A DNA stretch of 64,000 nt, taken from NCBI GenBank assembly GCA_964418595.1, contig CAYQMF010000013.1, forward strand, positions 13,437 to 77,436. Direction: 5' to 3'. Under the pieces are notes generated by a model. That model saw only the letters and a program-made list of their open reading frames with translations. It was not told where the DNA came from and searched no databases. The position numbers were made by a program, and so were the translations under genes. Source of the stretch: CAYQMF01 sp964418595. Its GTDB lineage: Bacteria; Planctomycetota; UBA1135; UBA2386. Shown in pieces: positions 1 through 8,290 of this stretch (position 1 is its first letter; each line of letters opens with the position of its first letter).

Positions 1-631
1 GGTTCTCCTCGGCGCAGGAGCAGAACGGATCGCGCTCGCTGCCGCCCATGCCGCGCGCGCGCGCGTCCCAGTAGTCGCGACCGGTGATGCCGCGGAACTG
101 CGGTTGGCGCTGCTCGCGCATCCACGCCCACTCCGGGAGATCGGTGGTGAACTCGTCGTGCGCGAGGATGCACAGGCGCGCCCCGCTGCGCACCATCGCC
201 GCGCGCACGTCGGGGCGGCGCGCGAGCATGGCATCGACGATGTAGGCGGCCTCGGCGAGCGCGTGCGGCGCGACCCGTGCGGACGCGACGATCGGAAGGC
301 CGTGGGCCTCGATGCGCTGCGTGTAGAACGCCGGCACGCTGTCGTCGGTCTCGCCGTCGAAACGGAACGCCTGCACGAGCGCGACGCTGGTGACCTCGGC
401 CTGCCGGGTGCTTTCCTTGCCGACGATCGTGAAGCGGTGGCCGAGCGTGGTCGTGATCACCGTGTCCTTGCCGGCCGCGACCGTACCGTTCGGGACCCGC
501 TCGCCGTCGGGGCGCAGCCAGAACACGTCGATCGCGTGTTCGCTCGCGTTGAGGATGCGGAGGCGCGGGCGCGGCCCGTCGGCCGGGGCCTGCACGACGA
601 GAGCGAGCGCGAGTGCAGCGAGCAGCGGCAT
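1..631 (-). CDS. Secreted protein with VHL-beta-like domain (3' end beyond window)
   Basis: The frame is open from an ATG at 629-631 to the window edge (210 codons visible). A short hydrophobic start (MPLLAALALALVVQAPA) looks like a signal peptide, so the product is probably exported. Residues about 20-65 (RILNASEHAIDVFWLRPDGE ... LGHRFTIVG) resemble the von Hippel-Lindau beta domain, which bacteria use as a small beta-sandwich. The following part, with EFTTDLPEW, GITGRDYWDARARGMGG and CSCAEEN, resembles planctomycete proteins that continue into a zincin-type metalloprotease, but that catalytic part lies outside the window, so the activity is a guess. It starts 10 bp after the stop of the SOUL gene and is probably co-transcribed with it. 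Confidence 0.75.
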   Translation of the reverse strand, partial: MPLLAALALALVVQAPADGPRPRLRILNASEHAIDVFWLRPDGERVPNGTVAAGKDTVITTTLGHRFTIVGKESTRQAEVTSVALVQAFRFDGETDDSVPAFYTQRIEAHGLPIVASARVAPHALAEAAYIVDAMLARRPDVRAAMVRSGARLCILAHDEFTTDLPEWAWMREQRQPQFRGITGRDYWDARARGMGGSERDPFCSCAEEN

Positions 632-641
632 CAGGGGGAGT

Positions 642-1469
642 CTAACGGCGCTGGCCGCCGGCCATGACGCGGCGTCGCACCGGCAGTTGCACCTCGAAGT
701 AGCGACGGTCACCGCGGACCGTCGGGCTGTTGTAGCCCATCGTGCGCAGAGCACCCGCCGCCTCGTAACCCGGGTTGGCGGCGAGCCAGGCTTCGAGGCG
801 ATGGCGCAGGTCGTCGAGCCTGTCGACCGTCTCGTAGCCGCGTGCGCCGATCGTGAGGACCGTCACGGCGGGCTGATCGACGACCTCGACGCGACCGTCA
901 TGGCCGAGGGGACCGAGGTCGGGCGATCCATAGAGGAACGCCATCGAACCGGGTTCACCATCCTCGGCGGGGCGATCCATCTGCACCGGCGTGGTCATGG
1001 CGATCTCGCGGCGCTGGATGTGCTGGAAGAGCGGCCAGAACGCCGCCATCGAACCGCCACGCATGTCGGCACGCACCATGCGGTAGGACGGGTATTCGCG
1101 CAGCTCGATCTCGTCGACCGCGACGAACCCGGGGACGCCCTCCGGCAGCTCGGCTTGCATCAGGGGCGTGAACTCCAGGTCGTCGCGCAGCTCGGTCGCG
1201 CGGCGACGAAGCGTCGCCTCGTCGAGGCCCGTGTCGCCGAGCCGAGCCGCACGCGCGTGCGCGGCCGACCCGGGCGGGAGGCAACGACGCGCCGTCGTCA
1301 CCGCAGCACGGAGGCGATCCAGCCCCGCGGGCGTGGGCGGTGCTGCCAAGCCGTAGGCGAGCAGGGCCGCGGCCGTGGCACGCGCGGGCAGGTCGGTCGG
1401 GACGAGCAGGCGCTCCTGCGCGGCCAGGGGCAGGAAGGACGAGAGGGTGAGGGCGAGCAGGTGGCGCAT
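642..1469 (-). CDS. SOUL family heme-binding protein, secreted
   Basis: 275 residues. I chose the ATG at 1467-1469 because it gives a clean signal peptide (MRHLLALTLSSFLPLAAQE); longer in-frame starts add arginine-rich sequence. From about residue 95 the protein matches the SOUL/HBP fold: VDEIELREYPSYRMVRADM, then IAMTTPVQM (typical 'MTTPV' core), VTVLTIGARGY and the terminal MGYNSPTVRGDRRYFEVQL. SOUL proteins bind heme or related tetrapyrroles; the exact role here is unknown. It is divergent from the fasciclin gene, with 133 bp between starts, and is followed by the VHL-like gene after 10 bp. Confidence 0.88.
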   Translation of the reverse strand: MRHLLALTLSSFLPLAAQERLLVPTDLPARATAAALLAYGLAAPPTPAGLDRLRAAVTTARRCLPPGSAAHARAARLGDTGLDEATLRRRATELRDDLEFTPLMQAELPEGVPGFVAVDEIELREYPSYRMVRADMRGGSMAAFWPLFQHIQRREIAMTTPVQMDRPAEDGEPGSMAFLYGSPDLGPLGHDGRVEVVDQPAVTVLTIGARGYETVDRLDDLRHRLEAWLAANPGYEAAGALRTMGYNSPTVRGDRRYFEVQLPVRRRVMAGGQRR

Positions 1470-1602
1470 GCCCTTCGTTCGCCCGCGCACGTCGCGCGGA
1501 TGCATCGCGTGCGAAACCTGGGCGAGTGTGCATCCGACTGGGCTCGGCCGGCGAAGTGCCGCTGGTGCGGTCGACGCCCGTCGCCACGCACCCCAGAGAA
1601 AC

Positions 1603-2505
1603 ATGAAGTACCTCGCATTCGTCAGTCTCCTCTCCCTCTCCTCCGGTCTCTACGCGCAGACCCCGACCCACGCCGCGAACGCAAGCGCAGGCAAGGACAT
1701 CGTGGCGACCGCGATCGGCGCCGGCTCGTTCGGCACGCTGGTGAAGGCCGTCCAGGCGGCCGATCTCGTGAAGACCTTGCAGGGCAAGGGCCCGTTCACC
1801 GTGTTCGCACCCACCGACGCGGCGTTCGCCAAGCTGGGCAAGGACACGATCGCCAGCCTCCTGCTGCCCGAGAACAAGGGCAAGCTCACCGCGATCCTGA
1901 CCTACCACGTCGTTGCGGGCAACATGCCTGCGGGCAAGGTCGTGAAGCAGAAGGCGCTGACCACCGTCGAGGGCAGCTCGCTGCCGATCGTCGTCGGTGA
2001 TGACGGCGTGATGGTCGGGACTGCCAAGGTCGTCACGACCGACGTTCATGCCACCAACGGAGTGATCCACGTGATCGACTCGGTGCTGATGCCGCCCAAC
2101 GACATCGTCGCCGTGGCAGCCAAGGCGGGCTCGTTCAAGACGCTGCTGACCGCGGCCACCGCGGCCGGCCTCGCCGACACGCTCGCCACGGGTGGTCCGT
2201 TCACCGTGTTCGCCCCGACCGACGAGGCCTTCGCCAAGCTCGGTGAGAAGACGATCGCCGACCTGCTGAAGCCCGAGAACAAGGCGAAGCTCGCGGGCAT
2301 CCTCGGCTATCACGTCGTCCCGGGCGTGGTGATGGCGGCGGACGTCGTGAAGCTCACCTCGGCCAAGACCGTGCAGGGCAGCGAACTGTCTATCGCCGTG
2401 ATCGACGGCAAGGTGCAGGTGAGCGGCGCGAACGTGACCGCCACCGACATCGAGGCCGGCAACGGCGTGATCCACGTCATCGATCGCGTGATGCTGCCCA
2501 AGTGA
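1603..2505 (+). CDS. Secreted protein with two fasciclin (FAS1) domains
   Basis: 300 residues from the ATG at 1603. Residues 1-19 form a signal peptide (cut near YAQ). FAS1 domain 1 covers about 30-165 and domain 2 about 167-300. Both carry the family blocks FTVFAPTD-AF, the YHVV strand, and NGVIHVID near the end. The two halves are strongly similar, which indicates an internal duplication. FAS1 domains mediate adhesion or surface interactions; the ligand is unknown. Longer in-frame starts upstream would add arginine-rich sequence with no homology. It ends before two strong hairpins that separate it from the convergent metallopeptidase gene. Confidence 0.93.
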   Translation: MKYLAFVSLLSLSSGLYAQTPTHAANASAGKDIVATAIGAGSFGTLVKAVQAADLVKTLQGKGPFTVFAPTDAAFAKLGKDTIASLLLPENKGKLTAILTYHVVAGNMPAGKVVKQKALTTVEGSSLPIVVGDDGVMVGTAKVVTTDVHATNGVIHVIDSVLMPPNDIVAVAAKAGSFKTLLTAATAAGLADTLATGGPFTVFAPTDEAFAKLGEKTIADLLKPENKAKLAGILGYHVVPGVVMAADVVKLTSAKTVQGSELSIAVIDGKVQVSGANVTATDIEAGNGVIHVIDRVMLPK

Positions 2506-2533
2506 GGCCGGCTGGCCCGCGAATCCGAGCTCA

Positions 2534-2603
2534 GGTCGCGACCCCGCGGTCGCGACCGCCGGCACGAAGGGAACCACGGTAGCCGAGCAAGCTCGGCTAC
2601 CGT
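2534..2603. terminator. Two hairpins between convergent genes
   Basis: At 2576-2603 a perfect 13-bp inverted repeat (ACGGTAGCCGAGC / GCTCGGCTACCGT) encloses an AA loop. At 2534-2557 the self-complementary 10-mer GGTCGCGACC occurs twice with a 4-nt spacer. They lie between the fasciclin stop (2505) and the convergent peptidase stop (2608), as expected for a bidirectional terminator. No U-tract follows, so the function is inferred from position and stem strength. Confidence 0.6.
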
Positions 2604-2607
2604 CTGC

Positions 2608-5118
2608 CTACAGACCGAACGTCCACTCGGTGCCGTTCGTCCACGCGAGCCCGGTGGGGTAGTTCACCGTCGGCGCGACCAGCACGATCACCTGCCAGGT
2701 GACGGTCGAGCCACACGTCGCAGCCGACCTGCTCAGCCGGAACGGTCCGATGTTGTTCGTGCCGACCGCCGGTGCGGGGAGCGACAGCACGGTGACCAGG
2801 TTGCCCACGTAGAGCGTCCCGTTCAGGAACGGCAGGCTCGTGCGCGACAGGCCGAGCACCAACGCCATCCCGGCGGCGGTGGGATCGGGGTTGGTGAGCG
2901 TCAGGCTCGGGTTGTTGCCGAGCTGCGGCAGGAACATGGTCGTCAGCCTCGGCACGCCCGCCGCGGAACCGGCGCCGGCGCCGTAATCGAAGAAGCGTGC
3001 CGCGCTCGCGTGCGAGCATCCGGTCAGGGTGATGGTGTAGGCGCCGCCGCTCGCGACGCTGCCCGACCATCCGGCGAGCGGCAGCCCGCCGCCGGGACCG
3101 GTGGGGCCGATCTGGCCACTCGCCGTGTTGGGGAAGATGAGGCCCCCTAGCGAGACCGGATCGCGGTCGTAGTTGGTGATCGCCAGGTAGTAGGTGCCGG
3201 TCGATGTGATTCGGGCGTTGGTGATCGTGGATTGCGATCCGCAGGTGTCGTCGTTGCAGGCGATGCCCCGACCAGACGCGTCGAACAGGAAGAGCTGGGT
3301 GTCGAAGCCGGCACCGTTGCACGTCGACGCGGAGAACGAGCCCGGGGCGTCGATCTGGATCCGATAGAGGTCGGTGTCGTCGGTGCCGTTGTTGCCGGTG
3401 ATCACCGTGAGCGGGCCGACCTTGCACGGCGCCTGCGCAGTGTGCACCAGGTCGCCGGCGTCGCCGAGCTCGGCGTGCGTCGTGGGCACGAACTCGCAGC
3501 CGGTGAGCAGGATCGTGTACGTGCCCGTGCTCGTGCTGCCGCTGGTCGTGCCGTTGGCCGGCCCCGCGCCCGCGTTCGGCGGGATCTGGCCCGAAGAAGT
3601 GTTGGCGAAGATGCGCGCGCCGTTGTTCGTGACGTCGCGGTCGTAGCCCGACACTGCCAGGAAGTAGCAGCCGTTGGCCGTCACCAGGGCGCTGTCGATG
3701 GTCGACCGCGTGCCGCCACCGGCGTCATCGTTGCACGCGACGCCGTGCCCCGCGGCATCCAGCAGGAAGAGCTGCGTGTCGGCGAGCGTCGGTCCGGTGC
3801 CGATGGTGGTCGCCGAGAACGCCGCCTCGTTCACGATCTTGATGAGGTACATGTCGAGGTCGCCGCTCGTCGACACATTCCCCGAGATCGAGGCGAGCCG
3901 GCCGGTTCCGAGCGGCGCCTGCGTCGTCGACGGCACGTCGCCCGCGTCGCCGGCTTCGTTCCACTGCCCACCGCCACCGATCGGGTCGCTGAGGCAGGTG
4001 CAGGTGTTCTTGAACGCGACGATCGTCGCGGCCTCGCCGGCGGAGAACTGCGTGGCGTTGGCGCTGCAGGCGCCGATGCCGGAGCACATGATGTTGCATG
4101 GCGGCGTCGCGTCGCAGTGTCCGGCATTCCAGTTGTGGCCGAGCTCGTGCGCGACGAGACCGGCGTTGATCGTCAGGTCGTTGTGGTACGCCAGGGAGAC
4201 GCCGTAGCCGAAGTTCGTGCAGATCGCGCCCACGTAGGCGAGACCGATCGTGCCCGAGAACGTGCCCTCGCCCGTGAACAGATGCGCCGTGTCACGCACG
4301 ATCCCGGTGTGGTTGGCGTTCCAGTGGTTGCGGAAGTCGGTCAGCAGGTTGCTGATGTCACTCCAGGTGTAGATGTTGGTGGTCCGCACGATCATCGCGG
4401 TGATCAGGTAGTCGATCTCCACGTCGCGGTGGTAGATCACGCCGACGGCGTTCATCACCGACGTCACCTGGTTCTGCACCTGCGTCGTGTTGCTGCCGTA
4501 GCGGTTGTAGTACGCGAGGTCGACGTCGATGGCGATCTCGCAGACCTTGACGGCCGCCGGGCCGACTCCGCCTTGGCGATGTCCGACGGCGTGGGGATGG
4601 TCCGTGACGCCGCAATGGGAGTGTGGCTGGATCACGTCCGAGCTGCGGTAGACGACATGGCTCTCCCGCGGCAGGGCTGGGTTGAGCTGGCGTAGCGGCT
4701 GCACGTTCCAGGTCGGACCGCGATCGAGGTGGATCGTGGCGGTGAGCTGACCGTCCACCAGCGTGGCGGCGACATCGCTGTCCGTCACGCCGACCACCTG
4801 CCCGCGATAGGTCACCGACGCCGGCGTGGGAAGCCGCGTCAGTCGCTGGCCGTCATCGAGAAGGAGCTGGAAGCCCGGGGCCCGCACGTCGTGAGGGTTG
4901 AGCGCCAGCGTGTGGACCTGTCCCGCGACGAGCACACGCACGGAGAACGCTGTTTCCTGAGTCATGGGCAGGGACAGGTTCTGGACGGTGCCGTCGCGCA
5001 GCTGGAACGCCGCGAGCACTTCGGGCGGAGAGGGGAAGACCGTGGGGGCGGACTGGGCCGACGCCAGGCCGAGGAGGATCGCTGCCACGAGGGGCAGGTG
5101 AGCGGAACGCATGAGCAT
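2608..5118 (-). CDS. Secreted reprolysin-like zinc metallopeptidase with two pre-peptidase-type domains
   Basis: 836 residues from the ATG at 5118 (an ATG two codons later, 5112, is equally possible). The order is: signal peptide to about 22; propeptide-like N-terminal region; zincin domain about 190-375 with the zinc site HELGHNWNAGHC (324-335, third ligand H334) and a Met-turn at CNIMCSG (M344), typical of M12B/reprolysin-like enzymes; two similar beta domains (about 385-540 and 545-715), each with GDAGD, DTQLFL(L/F)DA and ACNDD motifs, like bacterial pre-peptidase C-terminal domains; and a C-terminal beta domain of about 120 residues of the type seen in several secreted proteins here. It is probably an exported protease of unknown substrate. 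Confidence 0.9.
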   Translation of the reverse strand: MLMRSAHLPLVAAILLGLASAQSAPTVFPSPPEVLAAFQLRDGTVQNLSLPMTQETAFSVRVLVAGQVHTLALNPHDVRAPGFQLLLDDGQRLTRLPTPASVTYRGQVVGVTDSDVAATLVDGQLTATIHLDRGPTWNVQPLRQLNPALPRESHVVYRSSDVIQPHSHCGVTDHPHAVGHRQGGVGPAAVKVCEIAIDVDLAYYNRYGSNTTQVQNQVTSVMNAVGVIYHRDVEIDYLITAMIVRTTNIYTWSDISNLLTDFRNHWNANHTGIVRDTAHLFTGEGTFSGTIGLAYVGAICTNFGYGVSLAYHNDLTINAGLVAHELGHNWNAGHCDATPPCNIMCSGIGACSANATQFSAGEAATIVAFKNTCTCLSDPIGGGGQWNEAGDAGDVPSTTQAPLGTGRLASISGNVSTSGDLDMYLIKIVNEAAFSATTIGTGPTLADTQLFLLDAAGHGVACNDDAGGGTRSTIDSALVTANGCYFLAVSGYDRDVTNNGARIFANTSSGQIPPNAGAGPANGTTSGSTSTGTYTILLTGCEFVPTTHAELGDAGDLVHTAQAPCKVGPLTVITGNNGTDDTDLYRIQIDAPGSFSASTCNGAGFDTQLFLFDASGRGIACNDDTCGSQSTITNARITSTGTYYLAITNYDRDPVSLGGLIFPNTASGQIGPTGPGGGLPLAGWSGSVASGGAYTITLTGCSHASAARFFDYGAGAGSAAGVPRLTTMFLPQLGNNPSLTLTNPDPTAAGMALVLGLSRTSLPFLNGTLYVGNLVTVLSLPAPAVGTNNIGPFRLSRSAATCGSTVTWQVIVLVAPTVNYPTGLAWTNGTEWTFGL

Positions 5119-5246
5119 CCTGGGGGTCCGGGGTTGCCGTAGCCGCGCCCGCGCGGGTCGCCGTGGCCACGGTTCATCCGGTCACACGGGGAGTCGTGGT
5201 GCGATGCGTCAGGATTCTGCCGGAGGCGGGCGACCGCCGAGGCAGA

Positions 5247-6230
5247 TCAGCCGACGCCGACGTGACGCGCGAACGTCGCGGTGTCGATGTTGGCGCCGCA
5301 GACGATCACGCCGACGCGCCGGCCGTGGAGCTCTCCGCGCAACGGACCCAGGAGCGCGGCGGTCGCCGCGGCGCCCGCGGGCTCGACCGCGAGCTTCATC
5401 TCCTGCGCTGGGATCCGCATCGCCGTGCGGAGCTGGTCGTCGTCGACCTTGCGGAGCGAGTCCACGAAGCGCCGGCACAGCGCGAAGCTGTAGGGCGCCG
5501 CGTGCGGTGCGCCGAGGCTGTCGGCGATCGTGCGCACCGTGGGGATCGACTCGGGATGGCCGGCGGCGAACGAGCGGTGCATCGTGTCGGCGCCCTCGGG
5601 TTCGACGCCGAACACGCGGCACCCGGGCAGTGCCTGCTTGACCGCCAGGGCGACGCCGGCGCACAGGCCGCCGCCGCCGATCGGCACGATCACTGCGTCG
5701 AGCTGCCCGGCCTGCTCGCACAGCTCGAGCCCGAGCGTCGCCGTGCCGAGCGCCGTGCGCGGCCCTTCGAACGGGTGCACGAACGCGCGGCCCTCGGCCT
5801 CCTGGATGCGTTGCACCTCGGCGAAGGCGGCGTGCACGTTCTCGACCAGCACGACCTCGGCGCCGTACGCGCGGCAGCCCGCGACGCGGAAGGGATTCGC
5901 CGTCTTCGGCATCACCACCTTCGCCGTCGTCCCGAGCACGCGCGCGGCGTAGCCGACCGCCATGGCGTGGTTGCCGGCGCTCACCGCGGTGACGCCGCGC
6001 GCGAGTTGGTCCGGCGTCAGCTCCATCATCACGGCGAGCGCGCCGCGCGGCTTGAAGCTGCCGGTGTGCTGGAACAGCTCCAGCTTGAGCAGCACCTGGC
6101 TCTGCGGCCCCAGCGCCTCGCGCAGTCGGTCCGACTGCCATCTCCACAACGGTGTCGTCCGGACGCGGTCGCCGAGGCGGCGGCGCGTGGCTTCGATCTC
6201 GGCGACGGTCGGAGTGGCGACTGCTTCCAT
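5247..6230 (-). CDS. PLP-dependent serine/threonine dehydratase family protein
   Basis: 327 residues from the ATG at 6228-6230; longer in-frame starts overlap the upstream gene. Fold type II PLP enzyme: the Schiff-base lysine is in SFKPRGA (K60), SAGNHAMA (84-91) is the asparagine loop, and PIGGGGLCAG (G185-188) is the phosphate-binding loop. These are hallmarks of threonine/serine dehydratases and serine racemases, which eliminate water from hydroxy amino acids. No ACT regulatory domain follows, so this is a catabolic-type or racemase-like enzyme rather than a feedback-controlled biosynthetic one. It lies 5 bp after a small unknown gene in a minus-strand run. Confidence 0.9.
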   Translation of the reverse strand: MEAVATPTVAEIEATRRRLGDRVRTTPLWRWQSDRLREALGPQSQVLLKLELFQHTGSFKPRGALAVMMELTPDQLARGVTAVSAGNHAMAVGYAARVLGTTAKVVMPKTANPFRVAGCRAYGAEVVLVENVHAAFAEVQRIQEAEGRAFVHPFEGPRTALGTATLGLELCEQAGQLDAVIVPIGGGGLCAGVALAVKQALPGCRVFGVEPEGADTMHRSFAAGHPESIPTVRTIADSLGAPHAAPYSFALCRRFVDSLRKVDDDQLRTAMRIPAQEMKLAVEPAGAAATAALLGPLRGELHGRRVGVIVCGANIDTATFARHVGVG

Positions 6231-6235
6231 CTCGG

Positions 6236-6526
6236 CTACGACACCAGCAGGTGCGGCGGGTCGCCAGCGGTGTACTCGTCCATCCACCAGTGCGGGTCGT
6301 TGAGTGGCGTGTGCCGCACGCCCGCGGGCAGCGACGTGGGCTTCGCCCGCAGCCGGCCGGTGAGCCGGACCAGCACGCTGCCTGGTCGCGGGAAGTCGCG
6401 GCCCACCTCACGGATGGTGTTGCCGGCCGCCAACTCGGCGGCGAGGAGGGCGCGCAGCGAGGGATGGAAGTCCGCTGGAACCAGCGGGACGGTTGCGCCG
6501 TGGCGATCGGGGGGCGTGGGTCCCAT
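6236..6526 (-). CDS. Small conserved-looking protein of unknown function
   Basis: 96 residues from the ATG at 6524-6526. I do not recognise a family. The protein is soluble, proline- and leucine-rich, with RALLAAELAAGNTIREVGRD in the middle and an unusual end, HWWMDEYTAGDPPHLLVS. It starts 17 bp after the M1 aminopeptidase stop and ends 5 bp before the dehydratase start. That spacing and normal codon use support a real gene translated with its neighbours. Confidence 0.7.
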   Translation of the reverse strand: MGPTPPDRHGATVPLVPADFHPSLRALLAAELAAGNTIREVGRDFPRPGSVLVRLTGRLRAKPTSLPAGVRHTPLNDPHWWMDEYTAGDPPHLLVS

Positions 6527-6543
6527 CGGGTCTTGGCGACGCG

Positions 6544-8241
6544 TCACGGAGTCGGCGCCGGGGCGTTTGCCTCCGCGACGTTCATGTAGAAGTTGCGATC
6601 GAGCTCGAACGACTCGAGCGTCGCATCGAGGTCGAGCCGTGTCGGCTTCTCGCCGACCGTGACCCGCTGCTCCTTGCCGTTGATCCGCAGGACCACCGGC
6701 ACCGTGAAGCCCTCGACGACGTCGTCGAACCACACCGACAGCGACTGACCATCGACGCGGTGCTTCAGCACCGGGATCTTGGTGGTGCGCAGGTACTGCT
6801 CGAAGAAGCAGCCGAAGTCGAAGCCGGTCTCTCGGCTCACGTAGGCCTCGAACTCCTCCGTGCCGACCGTCTTGTGCCAGAACTCCTGGTTGAGACCACG
6901 CAGCACGGTGCGCCACTTCGCGTCGTCGTTCACGATGTGGCGCATCGTGTGGAGCATGTTGCCGCCCTTGTAGTACATGTCGCCCGACCCCGACCGGTTG
7001 AGGCCGTAGGTACCGATGATCGGGCGGTCGTTGTTGATCAGCTTGCGGCAGCCGATGACGTAGTCCTGCGCCTCCTTCGCGGTGAAGTGGTGCTCGACGA
7101 AGAGGTTCTCGGCGTAGTTGGCGAAGCTTTCGTGGATCCACATGTCCGCGGCGTCGCGCATCGAGATGTTGTTGCCCCACCACTCGTGTGCCGACTCGTG
7201 CACGATGATGAAGTCGAACTTCATCCCCACGCCGGTCACGCTGAGGTCGCGCCCCCGGTAGCCGTTCTGGAAGCCGTTGCCGTAGGTCACCGAGCTCTGG
7301 TGCTCCATGCCGAGGTACGGCACGACGACGAGCTTGTAGCTGTCCTCGTAGAACGGGTACTTGCCGAACCAGTGCTCGAACGCCGCCAGCGTGCGCGGGA
7401 CCTCCTTGAAGTGCTCCCGCGCCTTCTCCTGCTGGTGGGCCAGCACCCAGTACTCGACATCGAGCTTGCCGCCCTCGCCTTCGTACGCCGATTGCATCGA
7501 CACGTAGTCGCCGATGTTGACATTGACGCTGTAGTTGTTGATCGGGTTGGTCACCCGCCAGTGGAAGGTCTTCGTGTGTGCCGTCGCGTCGTGCGTGCTC
7601 TCCTGCAGCCGGCCATTCGACACGGCGGTCAATGCCTCGGGCACCGTGATCCGCGTGTCCACGCCGCGATCCGGTTCGTCGTAGCCATGGTCCTTGTTGG
7701 GCCACCAGATGCTGGCGCCGATGCCCTGGCAGGACGTGGCGATGAAGGGGTTGCCCTTGTCGTCCTTGTCCCATGAGAAGCCGCCGCTCCACGGTGGGCG
7801 CCGGCTCTCGACCGGCTTGCCGCCGTAGAACACCTGGATCCGGTCTTCGACGTCGGCCGCGAGCGGCTTGGCGAGCTGCACCCAGTACACCTTGCCCTCG
7901 CGTTCGAACTTCGCGTCGGCCTCGCCGTGGGCGATGCGCGTGATCGCGAGCGGCGGCTGCAGGTCGATCTGCATGCGCTGCCCCGCCCTCAGCGTCTTGA
8001 AGGTGATCGTGTTGGACCCCTCGATGCGCTTCGTGTCGGGGAAGACCTGCAACGCGAGGTCGTAGTGCAGCAGGTCCCACCACTCGCGCTCGGGCGTGAT
8101 CGAGCCGCGCAGTTGGTCCTGGCGGGCGCGGCCGCTGGCAGGTTCATCCTGCGCCGCGCTCGGGCCGAGCAGCGCGGCGAGCGTCGCCGAGAAGAGGAGA
8201 GGGCGGCAGGGGATGGAGGGCTTGCGTACCGGGTCGTGCAT
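6544..8241 (-). CDS. M1 family zinc aminopeptidase, secreted
   Basis: 565 residues from the ATG at 8239-8241, giving a signal peptide that ends near GPSAAQ; an upstream ATG at 8265 adds eight residues. M1 motifs (numbered from the upstream ATG): the GAMEN-equivalent exopeptidase loop GMEHQ at 319-323, and the zinc site HESAHEWW (H356, E357, H360) with the third ligand in WIHESFANYAE (E379). The N-terminal beta domain (about 60-260) and C-terminal part are shorter than in full M1 enzymes (about 850 residues), so the large helical C-terminal domain is absent. It probably hydrolyses N-terminal residues of peptides outside the cytoplasm. Confidence 0.93.
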   Translation of the reverse strand: MHDPVRKPSIPCRPLLFSATLAALLGPSAAQDEPASGRARQDQLRGSITPEREWWDLLHYDLALQVFPDTKRIEGSNTITFKTLRAGQRMQIDLQPPLAITRIAHGEADAKFEREGKVYWVQLAKPLAADVEDRIQVFYGGKPVESRRPPWSGGFSWDKDDKGNPFIATSCQGIGASIWWPNKDHGYDEPDRGVDTRITVPEALTAVSNGRLQESTHDATAHTKTFHWRVTNPINNYSVNVNIGDYVSMQSAYEGEGGKLDVEYWVLAHQQEKAREHFKEVPRTLAAFEHWFGKYPFYEDSYKLVVVPYLGMEHQSSVTYGNGFQNGYRGRDLSVTGVGMKFDFIIVHESAHEWWGNNISMRDAADMWIHESFANYAENLFVEHHFTAKEAQDYVIGCRKLINNDRPIIGTYGLNRSGSGDMYYKGGNMLHTMRHIVNDDAKWRTVLRGLNQEFWHKTVGTEEFEAYVSRETGFDFGCFFEQYLRTTKIPVLKHRVDGQSLSVWFDDVVEGFTVPVVLRINGKEQRVTVGEKPTRLDLDATLESFELDRNFYMNVAEANAPAPTP

Positions 8242-8290
8242 GCGTCGAGGATGGTGGTAGCGCATCCTACGCTGCGGCGGCTGTGGTCTG

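Noticed and set aside
5119..5246. A small gene between the metallopeptidase and dehydratase genes
   Set aside because: No frame with a plausible start, ribosome site and protein-like composition.
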